Part shown: piece by piece, positions 35,668 through 45,025 of the stretch | Layout: every line of letters begins with the position of its first letter | How positions within the stretch are numbered: the first letter of the stretch is position 1 | Source of the DNA: Pseudomonas viridiflava | GTDB lineage: Bacteria; Pseudomonadota; Gammaproteobacteria; Pseudomonadales; Pseudomonadaceae | Assembly (NCBI RefSeq): GCF_900602065.1 | Contig: NZ_UWFN01000285.1 | Location: 372,001-436,000, forward strand | Reading direction: 5' to 3' | Length of the DNA: 64,000 nucleotides | Made by a program: the position numbers and the translations under genes | The notes under the pieces: generated by a model | Told to the model about the DNA's origin: nothing | Seen by the model: the letters and a program-made list of their open reading frames with translations, nothing else | Database searches by the model: none

Positions 35668-37143
35668 ATGGACCGCACGTTCAGCACCATCGAGCGTGCG
35701 CTCGACGACGAGTTCAAACGCGTGGAGCGAGAGTATCCCAACCGAGAGATTAAGACGGCCGTTGAGGACGGTATCGTCCGAAAGGTCATCCGCGAAATTC
35801 TTTCCTTGCCACCCCATGCAAAAGTTCCGGGTACAACTCTCGAACATAGCTTGCTGGAGAGTGTTATCTGCCTGGTGAGCTTTCACAACAGAAAATGGCT
35901 GAGTGAAATTCAGGTTGCGATCCCTTACAGTCGGCTCATTTCGACCGTACGCCCGAAAGACGCGCGCTTAAAAGCCAAGGTACCAATACGCACGGTGCCC
36001 AATGAGGGCGTAGCCCCTTTCATGTTGTCGGACATGCAACTCCGCAACTACTTTCTTAAATGGCTTTTGATGTGTGTGCCTAAATCCGAATTGAGGGTGT
36101 TTCCCCACCTGCTTTCACTGTTTAACCAAAATGAAGACGCGGCAGAAACGACTGATCGGTTAGAGGTCGTAATGGAGTCAGGAGCTTGGGAGGTTCTGGG
36201 GAAATGTCAAAAGTTTGTGTATTCCTCCGAAAAGAAGGCGCGCCCAGCGAAGAAAAAAAGAAAAAAAGTTCAGAACTACAGCAGCGAAGATATAAAAACC
36301 ATTCATGCAAAAATCATTGAATCTACGACACGGAGCGTAGCTGAAAGCACTTGGCGCACTGATCTCCGAAACACGCCACCTAGCCATGATGGGTTGTTCG
36401 CCAAACTGCTGATTAATACTGCTCTCAATCGATTCATTCTGGAGAACTGGGCGTACGAGGAGCGGAGCCTGTCGGTGGCTGAAATTCACTCGGGCTTTTT
36501 ATCAGAGCTGGAGAAATCTGCTCCTGAAGGGCTAACCCAGATGCTCAGCGGGTACCGTACCGAGGGAGTAACACGCCACCGTGATCTCGCATCGAGGATA
36601 CTCTCGTACTCTCTTTCGAATCACAAAAGTGGCCTAACACCTACTGTGGTCGAAGCGCTTGATGCGCAAAGCGAAGCAGTGCTCGCAAGCGCGGCGTTGC
36701 GGGAGTACGAGGCGGAAGGTGAAGTGAACCGTAGTTTTAGTCTCGATATTGAGATATCACGCGCCATGATCTGGTTGGCTCTAGCGTGGATTTATCTCAA
36801 CGATAAGACACTACCCAATGAAAACCCTACCCTCCATGCGACAGGCTTTCGCCCCGTGTCACGTCGAGCTAGAGCTACGCAAATCGGTCAAAACATGGTT
36901 TCGCTAAGACGCCTCCTTTCATCACTACTGCTGAACCATCATCATAAACATCCGTCTGCAGAGCGAAGTGCACTGCACGCGAGGTGGGTCATTGATGTGA
37001 GAAACATAGTAATTAGAACGCTCTTAGAAAATTTCAAACAAGCAACCCTATCTCAGTGGGACAGCGCCCTGGCGAGCGGGTTGACGGATATCCAACTGAG
37101 TGATCTGCTGGTCCGCTGCGGCCTGCCTTTGAGACCCAAGTAG
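35668..37143 (+). CDS. hypothetical protein, 491 residues
   Basis: Not recognised. It starts MDRTFSTIERALDDEFKRVE after GAGGAGAG. Predicted mostly helical and soluble; a strongly basic stretch, KKARPAKKKRKKVQ, near residue 190 may bind nucleic acid or act as a linker between two halves. No Walker, nuclease or protease motif is evident. With the preceding 92-residue gene it forms a compact unit between an IS remnant and a gene-poor stretch, a setting typical of defence or mobile-element cargo, but the function is unknown. Confidence 0.7.
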   Translation: MDRTFSTIERALDDEFKRVEREYPNREIKTAVEDGIVRKVIREILSLPPHAKVPGTTLEHSLLESVICLVSFHNRKWLSEIQVAIPYSRLISTVRPKDARLKAKVPIRTVPNEGVAPFMLSDMQLRNYFLKWLLMCVPKSELRVFPHLLSLFNQNEDAAETTDRLEVVMESGAWEVLGKCQKFVYSSEKKARPAKKKRKKVQNYSSEDIKTIHAKIIESTTRSVAESTWRTDLRNTPPSHDGLFAKLLINTALNRFILENWAYEERSLSVAEIHSGFLSELEKSAPEGLTQMLSGYRTEGVTRHRDLASRILSYSLSNHKSGLTPTVVEALDAQSEAVLASAALREYEAEGEVNRSFSLDIEISRAMIWLALAWIYLNDKTLPNENPTLHATGFRPVSRRARATQIGQNMVSLRRLLSSLLLNHHHKHPSAERSALHARWVIDVRNIVIRTLLENFKQATLSQWDSALASGLTDIQLSDLLVRCGLPLRPK

Positions 37144-37878
37144 TATAAAAAACCACTTCATGCCGAAGCGATCACTCATACACGCGTTCGCCTTCCGGCT
37201 TGGCGATTGCACCTCAAAACGTATTCACTTGGTCGCCAGACTATTATATTGGCAAGAGTCCTCTCACCAGCATCCTCTATGTCGCTTGTAAGAAGTGCCC
37301 GAGCCATAGCATGGGACTGACAGTACGGGTGATGTGCCACTGGCGTATTATTGTCCTCAGCAAATTAATGCGACGGTAGACAGGCTTCCCCGATCCAACT
37401 GCGTCCTACCCCTCCTCTGTAGGAGGTTTCAACCGGAGGCCCAGGTCACGTGGCGATCCCAAGGTGCCGAGAATAAACTAAGCCTAATGCTCTACGCGCG
37501 CAGGGTTCGCTATGGACCTGTTAGGCGGGAGTGATGATTATCTTTCAGATGCTTACATTGAACCTGAGCCCCCTATAACGGAGCTTACAGGGCAATTATA
37601 GTAAGCGAGTTAATTTAGGATATTTGGGGAAGGTCAATCGTCTAAGCTTACTCAGGGCGTTTAGTTCAACCTAGGAAGACGCTTGCCAGCTTGAATGCCT
37701 TGAAATACTGTAACAATTGGACATAAATACAACTGAAGCGCCTTTGGCACCCATGACTGATTTGGTAAAAAGTGAAAGGGATCGCCCCCCTCTTGTACCG
37801 CGGTTTTTTTATAGCTGAAAATAGGCGGGAAAATAGAGCCTTGAAATAGACACACAAGTAAATGTCTGCGAAGAGTGA
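37144..37878. other. gene-poor stretch
   Basis: About 735 bases between the unknown two-gene unit and the RTX locus. Short open frames occur, but none has family resemblance or a convincing ribosome site. I see nothing definite in it. Confidence 0.5.
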
Positions 37879-37903
37879 TCAAGGTGGACAATGCCCACCT
37901 TGA
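37879..37903 (-). terminator. hairpin after the RTX gene
   Basis: Inverted repeat tcaaggtgg / ccaccttga with a 7-base loop, 23 bases beyond the RTX stop codon. The T-rich tail is weak. Confidence 0.45.
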
Positions 37904-37925
37904 CTTTACTAACGTTGAAACCGAA

Positions 37926-40900
37926 TCATGTCCATGCGGTGGAAATAGTTATATCAAGTTGCTGCCTCTGCTCCTGCGTGAGATTTATTTCACCGCCCGA
38001 AGGCGATCCGAATGATGCCATAATATTCACGAGACCTTGCACCTGATTAGCTACGAGCTCATGGCCGTCCGAAGTGACAATTTTATCGAGCTGATTGTCT
38101 ACTGATGAGAACCAAGAATCAACAGTTACAGAATCATCGGAGCCTAAGTGAGAAATAATAAGAGAGTCTCCAACTTGACTTAACCAGAGATCCGATGCAA
38201 ATATCTCCGAGCCAAAATGCAACTCATCAGACTCACCCTCTAAAACAGCATGATTGAATACTATGTCTTGACCAGACCCTGACTCGAAAATGTAGGTATC
38301 CGATCCCCGTCCGCCAACTAGGATATCATCCCCTTGACGACCATTGATTATGTCATTCCCCGAACCACCGGTTAACCGATCTGAAACACTTGTGCCAAGT
38401 AGGTTCTGGTCATTTTTTATACTGCCTGTACTAGTAAAGCCAACGCCATCGCTCCATACGGCTGAGTTTATGAAACCACCATTTTCAGTAACCAGTTCAG
38501 ACAAACTAGTCAACTGATCAGCATCGGTGCCGCGAACAAACAAATGTTCAAGTTCAGCCGCTGAATAGAGCTTAACTCGAGTTTCGCTCTCATGTGTCGA
38601 GTCCTTATAGTCAAAGCTGACAAATATGGCTCCCCCCTCATTGTAGACCGCTGCACCGCCACCATAGGCAGTCGAATATTCATCTACAATCCAGCTGTTC
38701 TCGAGAACGTTTTCCCCCATCGTATCTTGGATTGTTGCATATCCGTAAGAGCTATATGATCCGTCACGCTCTAACGAATTACTTATATCATAAACATCGT
38801 TCCCTTCGCCACCGGAGAGGAAATCAAAGCCATAATTCGAATAAAACTTATCCGCACCCTCTCCACCATACAATCTATCACTCCCCACAAAAGACTGTAA
38901 CGTATCGTCTCCACTCCCTCCATGAAGTTCAACGCCGCTATCTCCCTTTGCTACTAAAATATCATTGCCTGCACCCCCTACCAGCGTATCGCTTCCGAAA
39001 TAGCTGTATAATATATCGTCTCCATCGCCACCGTCGTAGTAGTCATCATCAGTTTCCCCTGAATAATTATTAGAAAAATCAAGGATCGTATCTTTCCCTA
39101 CGCCGCCATATACTTTGTCATTACCATATCCACCGAACAGAGTATCATCCCCCTCTTCGCCATATATTTCATCTTCGCCACTTTGATATTCAATATTGTC
39201 AAATTCTGCAAGATCGCCATAAACGAAATCGTTACCGCTTCCAGCATAAATTACATCATCCTCCCCTCCCGCTCGGACAAAATCATCGCCCTCCCCCGCA
39301 TCAATAAAATCTTTACCTGCGTGAAATGCAATTTTCTGTACCCACTCATACACATAACCAAACCCGTCGGGAGACATTGAAATTCTCGACTCCCCGCTAT
39401 CTGTGTCTGATTCGATGTGGTCATCTCCGCTACCACCGAAGATTCTATCGTCGCCGGCCCCAGAGTACGCAACATCATTGCCCTTCCCTAGGTGCACAGT
39501 ATCATTTCCACCGTCAGTAACTACAAAGTCATCCCCATCTTGAGCGTGTATGATGTTATTTCCACCACCACCATAGATTATGTCTCGGAGATCGGTACCT
39601 TCAATTTCATCTGAAAAACCGCTCCCGTATATAGTTGAAAAATCGTCACCCTTGCTAGCAGGAGAGAAAACGTAACCTACACCATCAACATAATAACCCG
39701 TTCGCACAGTTCCATTTTGCTGGGTCTTAATTAGCTCGGTCAAACTTATCTTTAACCCCCCATCCTCGATAAATATCGAGTCTAGATTACTCCCGCTTGC
39801 CAGAGCCACTCTTCTGCTTCCCCCGAGAGCAACTACGAATATCCCGCCATCAAGAATTACCTCAACTTGATCGACTGTGACACCTGCTAGAATATTTTCC
39901 CCTAAGTCATCAGAAATTACCGCCCTACCATCCAAACTTGCATTTATATAATAAGTATCATTTCCAAGGCCCCCTACAAGCCAATCCGAACCGTCACTAA
40001 CAATAATGTCGTTACCCGACCCACCATAAACCTGATTTTTACCAGTGCCGCCATTAAGGATATCATCGCCGCCGCCGCCTTCGAGAATATCATCGCCACC
40101 TCCGCCGTATAATGTGTCAGTCTCTCCAGAACCTGTATCGTATAAATAATCCCCGTAGATATGATCGCTACCTTCATCGCCATAGATAGTATCTTGACCG
40201 CTACCACCTATAATCCTGTCATTGCCATACCCGCCGTGAATAAAGTCATTACCCCGGCCAACATCCATCCCAGTTATGCTGTCACCTAGGATGTAATCAT
40301 CCCCACCGCCGCCGTAAATGGTGTCACTGCCACCATCCCCTGCAATTGTCTCGGAATCATCGCCGCCATAAATGAAATCATCTCCGGCAACAAGTGGATT
40401 AACTGGCCCCATATCCCCAAATATTGTGTTTGATCCACTTCCACCATAGATGGTATCGTTTCCTCCCCCACCCAGGATTTGATCAGCGCCCTCGCCGCCA
40501 TAGATAGTGTCATCACCTTGAATGCCCAATCCGTTAGACGAGTCTCCATATATAGAGTCGTTACCCATCCCACCAAAAATAGTATCGTCCCCGCCAGCAC
40601 CAGTTAAGATATCGGCCCCATTCCCCCCATCGATATAGTCGTTCCCGGCTCCTGATATGGTGTTATCACCCCTAATATTATCGTTTCCAGCCCCTCCAAA
40701 AATTCTATCTATCCCATCTCCTCCATTGATATAGTCGTCGCCATCGCCCCCGTCTATGAAATTAGACCCTGTGTATTCTCCACTGACGCTTGATCCACCC
40801 ACAATATGATCGTCACCGGACCCGCCGAGTACTCGATTGTTCCCGCTGCCGCCAAATATCACATCGTTCCCGTCACCACCATCTAAGTAGTCGTCTCCCC

Positions 40901-42926
40901 CACCACCAAACACCCAGTCATTCCCCAGACCCGCGAGAATAGTATCAGCACCTTCTTGCAAGGCGCTTTCTACTTTAGGGCCTGTTAAATCGACTGGATA
41001 ATGAAATTCGACGGCGGCTACTTCGGTTATGGATCGAGAGATATTCCAACCATTTCCATTATCAGTGACGAACTGTACTGCAGTACCTGGTTCGGATCCG
41101 TCACCCACAATTAAGTCGTCACCACCCCCACCCTCGATGTAGTCAGCATCCCCGCCACCAATAATTACATCGGTGCGATTCGAACCAAATAGCTGATCAT
41201 CGCCGGCACCACCATCCAACCAATCACCGAAGTCCGAACTGCCGCCAACAGCTAAGTTTTCAGATGCGTCCTCCCCATATATTTTATTCTTACCATCCCC
41301 ACCGAACAGGAGATCATTTCCCGAGCCCCCGGTCAGTAAATCATTTCCTTTACCCGAGTGTACTTCATCGTTGCCAGCTCCAGCGTTATACTCATCGTCC
41401 CCTCCTCGGCCACCAGTAATATAGTCATCGCCGCCCCAAGTATTGATAGTGTCATTGCCGTCGGTATCATATATGACGTCTTCAGCATCGGGCTTAAACT
41501 TAGTAGGGTCAACGATTAGATTCCCCCACTTATCATAGTCCTCTTGCACTCCTTCTTGATCAGGATCCATGTCCAACGCATCTAGATCACCATCAATAAT
41601 TGGGTTTTGGCCAGGCTCGTTCTGATTCTCTGGGGGTGTGTACCCTCCCAAAACCAGCCCTAACTGGCCGCTTACATATTCATCAACCACAATGGAGCTT
41701 GCAAGGCCGTAACTTATCACCAGCTTCTCCGTGGAAGAAGATGACTCTTGTACAAGGGTAAACCTAACTTTACCGTCTTCACTAACCCAAGTGTTTGAAT
41801 TTTCGGCGATTCTTTTGGCAGACGCATATCGTTGTCCATCGATATAAATTTGGCCGAGTCCGTCTTCGTCAAGAATGGTATCCATTCCAGCATCTAAACT
41901 ACTAAATTTATACTTATCTGTTCCGGCACCACCGAATAGCTGATCACTGCCTCCGCCTCCAGCGAGGGTATCATCGCCATCATTTCCGTATAGTATGTCG
42001 TCACGCGCGCCCCCCGTTAGAGAGTCAGCTCCGTTCCCTGCTACGATTGCAACACCGTGCTTTTCCGCTTGTTCAGCCAGCAGTAAGCGATGTGGAAACT
42101 CCGTGTACCACGGCGCATCATCAAATTTGGTTGCAGTTAATTCATCGCCTCCGTTAGAACCATATATCACCGCCTTGCCTTGGTAGACAGTGTTAATTGA
42201 ATCCAAATCCCATAACTGCTGCGTAAGAGATAAAAAATCAAGCGGTGCGGCCGCGAGTCTTAAAGCACCTTGGGCTTGATAGCTTAAATATGCAGAAGCA
42301 TCTGCTTCATAGTCGTCCGCAGTGTAGACCCTAGTAGACTTAGTTTCCTCAGTAAAGTTTATTATAACTTTCCTACCGATTTCGGAAGGGTCAATTTGCG
42401 GTCTTATTATATCATTTGCGAGTTGTGTAACAGTCCCACCACCTGTAAAATCAAAATTCTCAGGCTCCCTAGGGACTATAGAGTAATTCATGATCTGCGG
42501 CGTGCCATCTTCGCCTAATACAAATCTAACATCTTGAGAAAGTTGAAAACTTCCCGAGTTCCAAACATATGTTCTTTGTACATAGTCATCAGCCCCGTCC
42601 GAGAGAGAAAGTTGATATGTGGATATTCCGTAAGAATCAACACCAAGATGAGCAGCTACCATCTGTTTTGTATACTGAACGCCGGGCTCCATCCATGATA
42701 GATCAGTACTGTCTTCAAAAAACCTTTCCACCAGCGTTGAGTTTGAACCTAATGCGAACCTGCCAGGCCCACTCGCCATATAGCTATCGACGTCAACTTC
42801 TACAGTTATATTCGCGGCATCTCTTATCAACGTCTCAGAGACTAGATCCTCGGGCTTACCGGGCAGCCCATAAAGATAAAGATTTGTCATAACATCGATT
42901 GTTAATTCATTCCAACTGTAATTCAT
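37926..42926 (-). CDS. large RTX (calcium-binding repeat) protein secreted by type I system
   Basis: A 1666-residue protein with dozens of glycine-aspartate nonapeptides (GGxGxDxLx, for example GGSGDDHIVGGS and GGDGDDYINGGDGIDRIFGG) from about residue 300 almost to the end. The repeats bind calcium outside the cell and drive folding after export. The first about 290 residues are unique and match no enzyme I can name; no catalytic motif such as HExxH or GxSxG was found. The ATG at 42926 has GGGGG seven bases upstream; a TTG four codons earlier is rejected. No N-terminal signal peptide. The C-terminus (LDITISTAWT) would carry the type I signal. GC is lower than in core genes. Confidence 0.9.
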   Translation of the reverse strand: MNYSWNELTIDVMTNLYLYGLPGKPEDLVSETLIRDAANITVEVDVDSYMASGPGRFALGSNSTLVERFFEDSTDLSWMEPGVQYTKQMVAAHLGVDSYGISTYQLSLSDGADDYVQRTYVWNSGSFQLSQDVRFVLGEDGTPQIMNYSIVPREPENFDFTGGGTVTQLANDIIRPQIDPSEIGRKVIINFTEETKSTRVYTADDYEADASAYLSYQAQGALRLAAAPLDFLSLTQQLWDLDSINTVYQGKAVIYGSNGGDELTATKFDDAPWYTEFPHRLLLAEQAEKHGVAIVAGNGADSLTGGARDDILYGNDGDDTLAGGGGSDQLFGGAGTDKYKFSSLDAGMDTILDEDGLGQIYIDGQRYASAKRIAENSNTWVSEDGKVRFTLVQESSSSTEKLVISYGLASSIVVDEYVSGQLGLVLGGYTPPENQNEPGQNPIIDGDLDALDMDPDQEGVQEDYDKWGNLIVDPTKFKPDAEDVIYDTDGNDTINTWGGDDYITGGRGGDDEYNAGAGNDEVHSGKGNDLLTGGSGNDLLFGGDGKNKIYGEDASENLAVGGSSDFGDWLDGGAGDDQLFGSNRTDVIIGGGDADYIEGGGGDDLIVGDGSEPGTAVQFVTDNGNGWNISRSITEVAAVEFHYPVDLTGPKVESALQEGADTILAGLGNDWVFGGGGDDYLDGGDGNDVIFGGSGNNRVLGGSGDDHIVGGSSVSGEYTGSNFIDGGDGDDYINGGDGIDRIFGGAGNDNIRGDNTISGAGNDYIDGGNGADILTGAGGDDTIFGGMGNDSIYGDSSNGLGIQGDDTIYGGEGADQILGGGGNDTIYGGSGSNTIFGDMGPVNPLVAGDDFIYGGDDSETIAGDGGSDTIYGGGGDDYILGDSITGMDVGRGNDFIHGGYGNDRIIGGSGQDTIYGDEGSDHIYGDYLYDTGSGETDTLYGGGGDDILEGGGGDDILNGGTGKNQVYGGSGNDIIVSDGSDWLVGGLGNDTYYINASLDGRAVISDDLGENILAGVTVDQVEVILDGGIFVVALGGSRRVALASGSNLDSIFIEDGGLKISLTELIKTQQNGTVRTGYYVDGVGYVFSPASKGDDFSTIYGSGFSDEIEGTDLRDIIYGGGGNNIIHAQDGDDFVVTDGGNDTVHLGKGNDVAYSGAGDDRIFGGSGDDHIESDTDSGESRISMSPDGFGYVYEWVQKIAFHAGKDFIDAGEGDDFVRAGGEDDVIYAGSGNDFVYGDLAEFDNIEYQSGEDEIYGEEGDDTLFGGYGNDKVYGGVGKDTILDFSNNYSGETDDDYYDGGDGDDILYSYFGSDTLVGGAGNDILVAKGDSGVELHGGSGDDTLQSFVGSDRLYGGEGADKFYSNYGFDFLSGGEGNDVYDISNSLERDGSYSSYGYATIQDTMGENVLENSWIVDEYSTAYGGGAAVYNEGGAIFVSFDYKDSTHESETRVKLYSAAELEHLFVRGTDADQLTSLSELVTENGGFINSAVWSDGVGFTSTGSIKNDQNLLGTSVSDRLTGGSGNDIINGRQGDDILVGGRGSDTYIFESGSGQDIVFNHAVLEGESDELHFGSEIFASDLWLSQVGDSLIISHLGSDDSVTVDSWFSSVDNQLDKIVTSDGHELVANQVQGLVNIMASFGSPSGGEINLTQEQRQQLDITISTAWT

Positions 42927-42949
42927 ATAAACCCCCAATATTTACAGAG

Positions 42950-43429
42950 CTAATTAGTCAAATTCTTTCCCACTAGAACAATGTCCGACTCCAAAAATCT
43001 CCCACAGATCGAATATTTTATTTTGAACTTGTTGTCGCTAAACCTTATAGGACCATCATCAAATTTTTTAACATACACAATCACTTCTTGCGCTTTGAAA
43101 ATTCTACGAACTAGCCCATAAGTATTAGCCCTATCAATAGCGCAGCAATTAGCGTCAAAAGGCGCCCATCCTTTGTATACTGTATCTCGGTATGATATCA
43201 ATTTACGCGACCCATCTGGCCCCACAAGAACACCCGATCTGGCCATATTCTCTTCCAACAAATCCTTTGCTGCGCTAATAAATTGTACATCTGAAAAGCT
43301 GACACTCTTTGATGAGCAATATCCGGGGCGATCAACAAATAAATTAGGCGAGATCAAATCCAGTATTTTAAACGCCACCAAACCCACGACGACCAATAGA
43401 ACGAAACTTCTTATTTTAAAACTTGGCAT
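42950..43429 (-). CDS. small membrane-anchored hypothetical protein in the RTX locus
   Basis: A 159-residue protein with one N-terminal hydrophobic segment (SFVLLVVVGLVAFKILDLI), then a probably periplasmic domain with four cysteines (GYCSSK, ANCCAID, SICGRF). Not recognised. It stands between the hlyD-like gene and the RTX gene, 23 bases before the RTX start, with the same G-rich ribosome site. This suggests a role with the RTX protein (activation, chaperoning or immunity), which remains an inference. It does not look like an HlyC acyltransferase. Confidence 0.7.
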   Translation of the reverse strand: MPSFKIRSFVLLVVVGLVAFKILDLISPNLFVDRPGYCSSKSVSFSDVQFISAAKDLLEENMARSGVLVGPDGSRKLISYRDTVYKGWAPFDANCCAIDRANTYGLVRRIFKAQEVIVYVKKFDDGPIRFSDNKFKIKYSICGRFLESDIVLVGKNLTN

Positions 43430-43603
43430 ATTTTTACCCCCTGCAGAACCACTTATATCGTTAAGCCCACATTTCCCTTACCCCTTTAAACTGCACCGCA
43501 GTCACACAACGATCACATTATGATGTGATTCGCTAGTCCTTTGATTGGCAAGGCAATTGATGGGGTTCCACTGATAGACTTCTATAGCCATTTGCATCTG
43601 CGG

Positions 43604-45025
43604 CTATCGCTCACGAATGCTTTCCGACATATGCTGCTGTAATGGGCTAAGGAAATATTCAATAACTCGCCTTTTATCCGTTGCAACCTCCGCAGTCACC
43701 GCCATGCCCGGTACAAGATTAACATTGACGCCATTTATACTCAGATGACTATCGTCAAGTCGGATTTTGCTGCTATATATTAGTCCTTTTTTTTCATCGT
43801 CAATGGCATCGCTTGAAATGCTGACGATCTCACCACCAACTGTGCCATACTTAGTAAAGTTAAATGTCTCGACTTTGATTGTCACCTTTTGGCCAGCATG
43901 TACGAAACCTATATCTTTATTCTCTAGCATTGCTTCGACCTCAAGTAGCTCTCCATCTGGAACTAGGACCATCAGCGCTTGGGCGGGGCTAACTACGCCC
44001 CCAATCGTGTGAACCTCCAATTGCTGTACGGTGCCATTAACCGGTGCCTCAAGCGTAGTCAGATCTTCTTGGTATCGCGCTTTGGCCATCTCCTGTGTCA
44101 ATGCTGAAATTTTTTGTTCGGACTGCTGCAACATATCGAGCATCACTCTTCTAGCTTGGGCTACAACGTATTCTCTACGTTGTTCCGCTTCTCGGCGTGA
44201 GGCGCCCAACTCAACTACGCGGGCACGCTGCATACCCAGTTGGCGCTCTAACTCCAATCGCGCTTGCTCCTTTTCTAAGTATGCGTGACGAGCAATATAT
44301 TGTTTATCAAGTAAGTGCTTGTAATCTAGAGCTAAATTAACAGCAATTGGCAATGTCTTCTGAAGGTTTGCCACCTGCTCACGCGCCGAATGAATTTCAG
44401 CATCTCGCTGGCTGATTTCAGCATCAACCACGCTCAAATTACTTCGATACTCAAGATACTGTCCCTGCAACCAGCGCTCAGCCGCCAGTACATGTAGATG
44501 GTCTGCATCATTGATGGTACCGGTTAGTGCTTTGGGCGTTTTATTGGTACTAATCACATTCAACATCTCACTGGCACGAGCACTATCCACTCGAGCCGCG
44601 AGTAATTCATTCCTGATGCGCCCTAAGTCTGCGTCAGCTGAGGTTGAGTCCAGCTCTACAAGCAATTGCCCCGCTTTCACCGATTGGCCGTCACGAACAT
44701 GGATCGCCTTTACCACAGCCGTTTCACTCGACTGGATTATCTTGGTTTTCCCGCTCGGAATAATTTTCCCCTTGGCCGTTGCCACAACATCCACCTTGCC
44801 CGCTATTGCCCAAAGTAGTGCCAAAAATGCAAAAGTTATTATTAGCCATATAAATATTCTAGGTGCGGGGTGAATTGGCCGCTCTTGCAATTCCATTGAA
44901 GCTGGCAAAAATTGTACTTCATGAGGAAGGCGAATGGGTGCATCCATCTCGCGCCGACGCCGCCACGCTTGCCGCCAGACGCTGCGGTAGCGCTGCACCA
45001 GACTTCCTTCATCTTTATTAAACAT
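43604..45025 (-). CDS. HlyD-family type I secretion adaptor
   Basis: Periplasmic membrane-fusion protein of 473 residues linking the ABC exporter to the TolC-like channel. It has a cytoplasmic N-terminus, one membrane segment (IFIWLIITFAFLALLWAIAG, about 53-72), a lipoyl half-motif (VKAIHVRDGQSVKAGQLLVE), a long coiled-coil rich in Glu, Arg and Gln (about 150-310), then the second lipoyl half (LEAPVNGTVQQLEVHTIGGV) and a beta-barrel. It overlaps the hlyB-like gene by eight bases. Confidence 0.93.
   Translation of the reverse strand: MFNKDEGSLVQRYRSVWRQAWRRRREMDAPIRLPHEVQFLPASMELQERPIHPAPRIFIWLIITFAFLALLWAIAGKVDVVATAKGKIIPSGKTKIIQSSETAVVKAIHVRDGQSVKAGQLLVELDSTSADADLGRIRNELLAARVDSARASEMLNVISTNKTPKALTGTINDADHLHVLAAERWLQGQYLEYRSNLSVVDAEISQRDAEIHSAREQVANLQKTLPIAVNLALDYKHLLDKQYIARHAYLEKEQARLELERQLGMQRARVVELGASRREAEQRREYVVAQARRVMLDMLQQSEQKISALTQEMAKARYQEDLTTLEAPVNGTVQQLEVHTIGGVVSPAQALMVLVPDGELLEVEAMLENKDIGFVHAGQKVTIKVETFNFTKYGTVGGEIVSISSDAIDDEKKGLIYSSKIRLDDSHLSINGVNVNLVPGMAVTAEVATDKRRVIEYFLSPLQQHMSESIRER

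Noticed and set aside
38300..41500. Regular short repeats that could suggest a CRISPR or satellite array
   Set aside because: They encode the glycine-aspartate RTX nonapeptides of one continuous frame; the units vary and there are no spacers.
42950..43429. HlyC-type acyltransferase activating the RTX protein
   Set aside because: The protein has an N-terminal membrane anchor and none of the acyltransferase motifs, so the label would be a guess.
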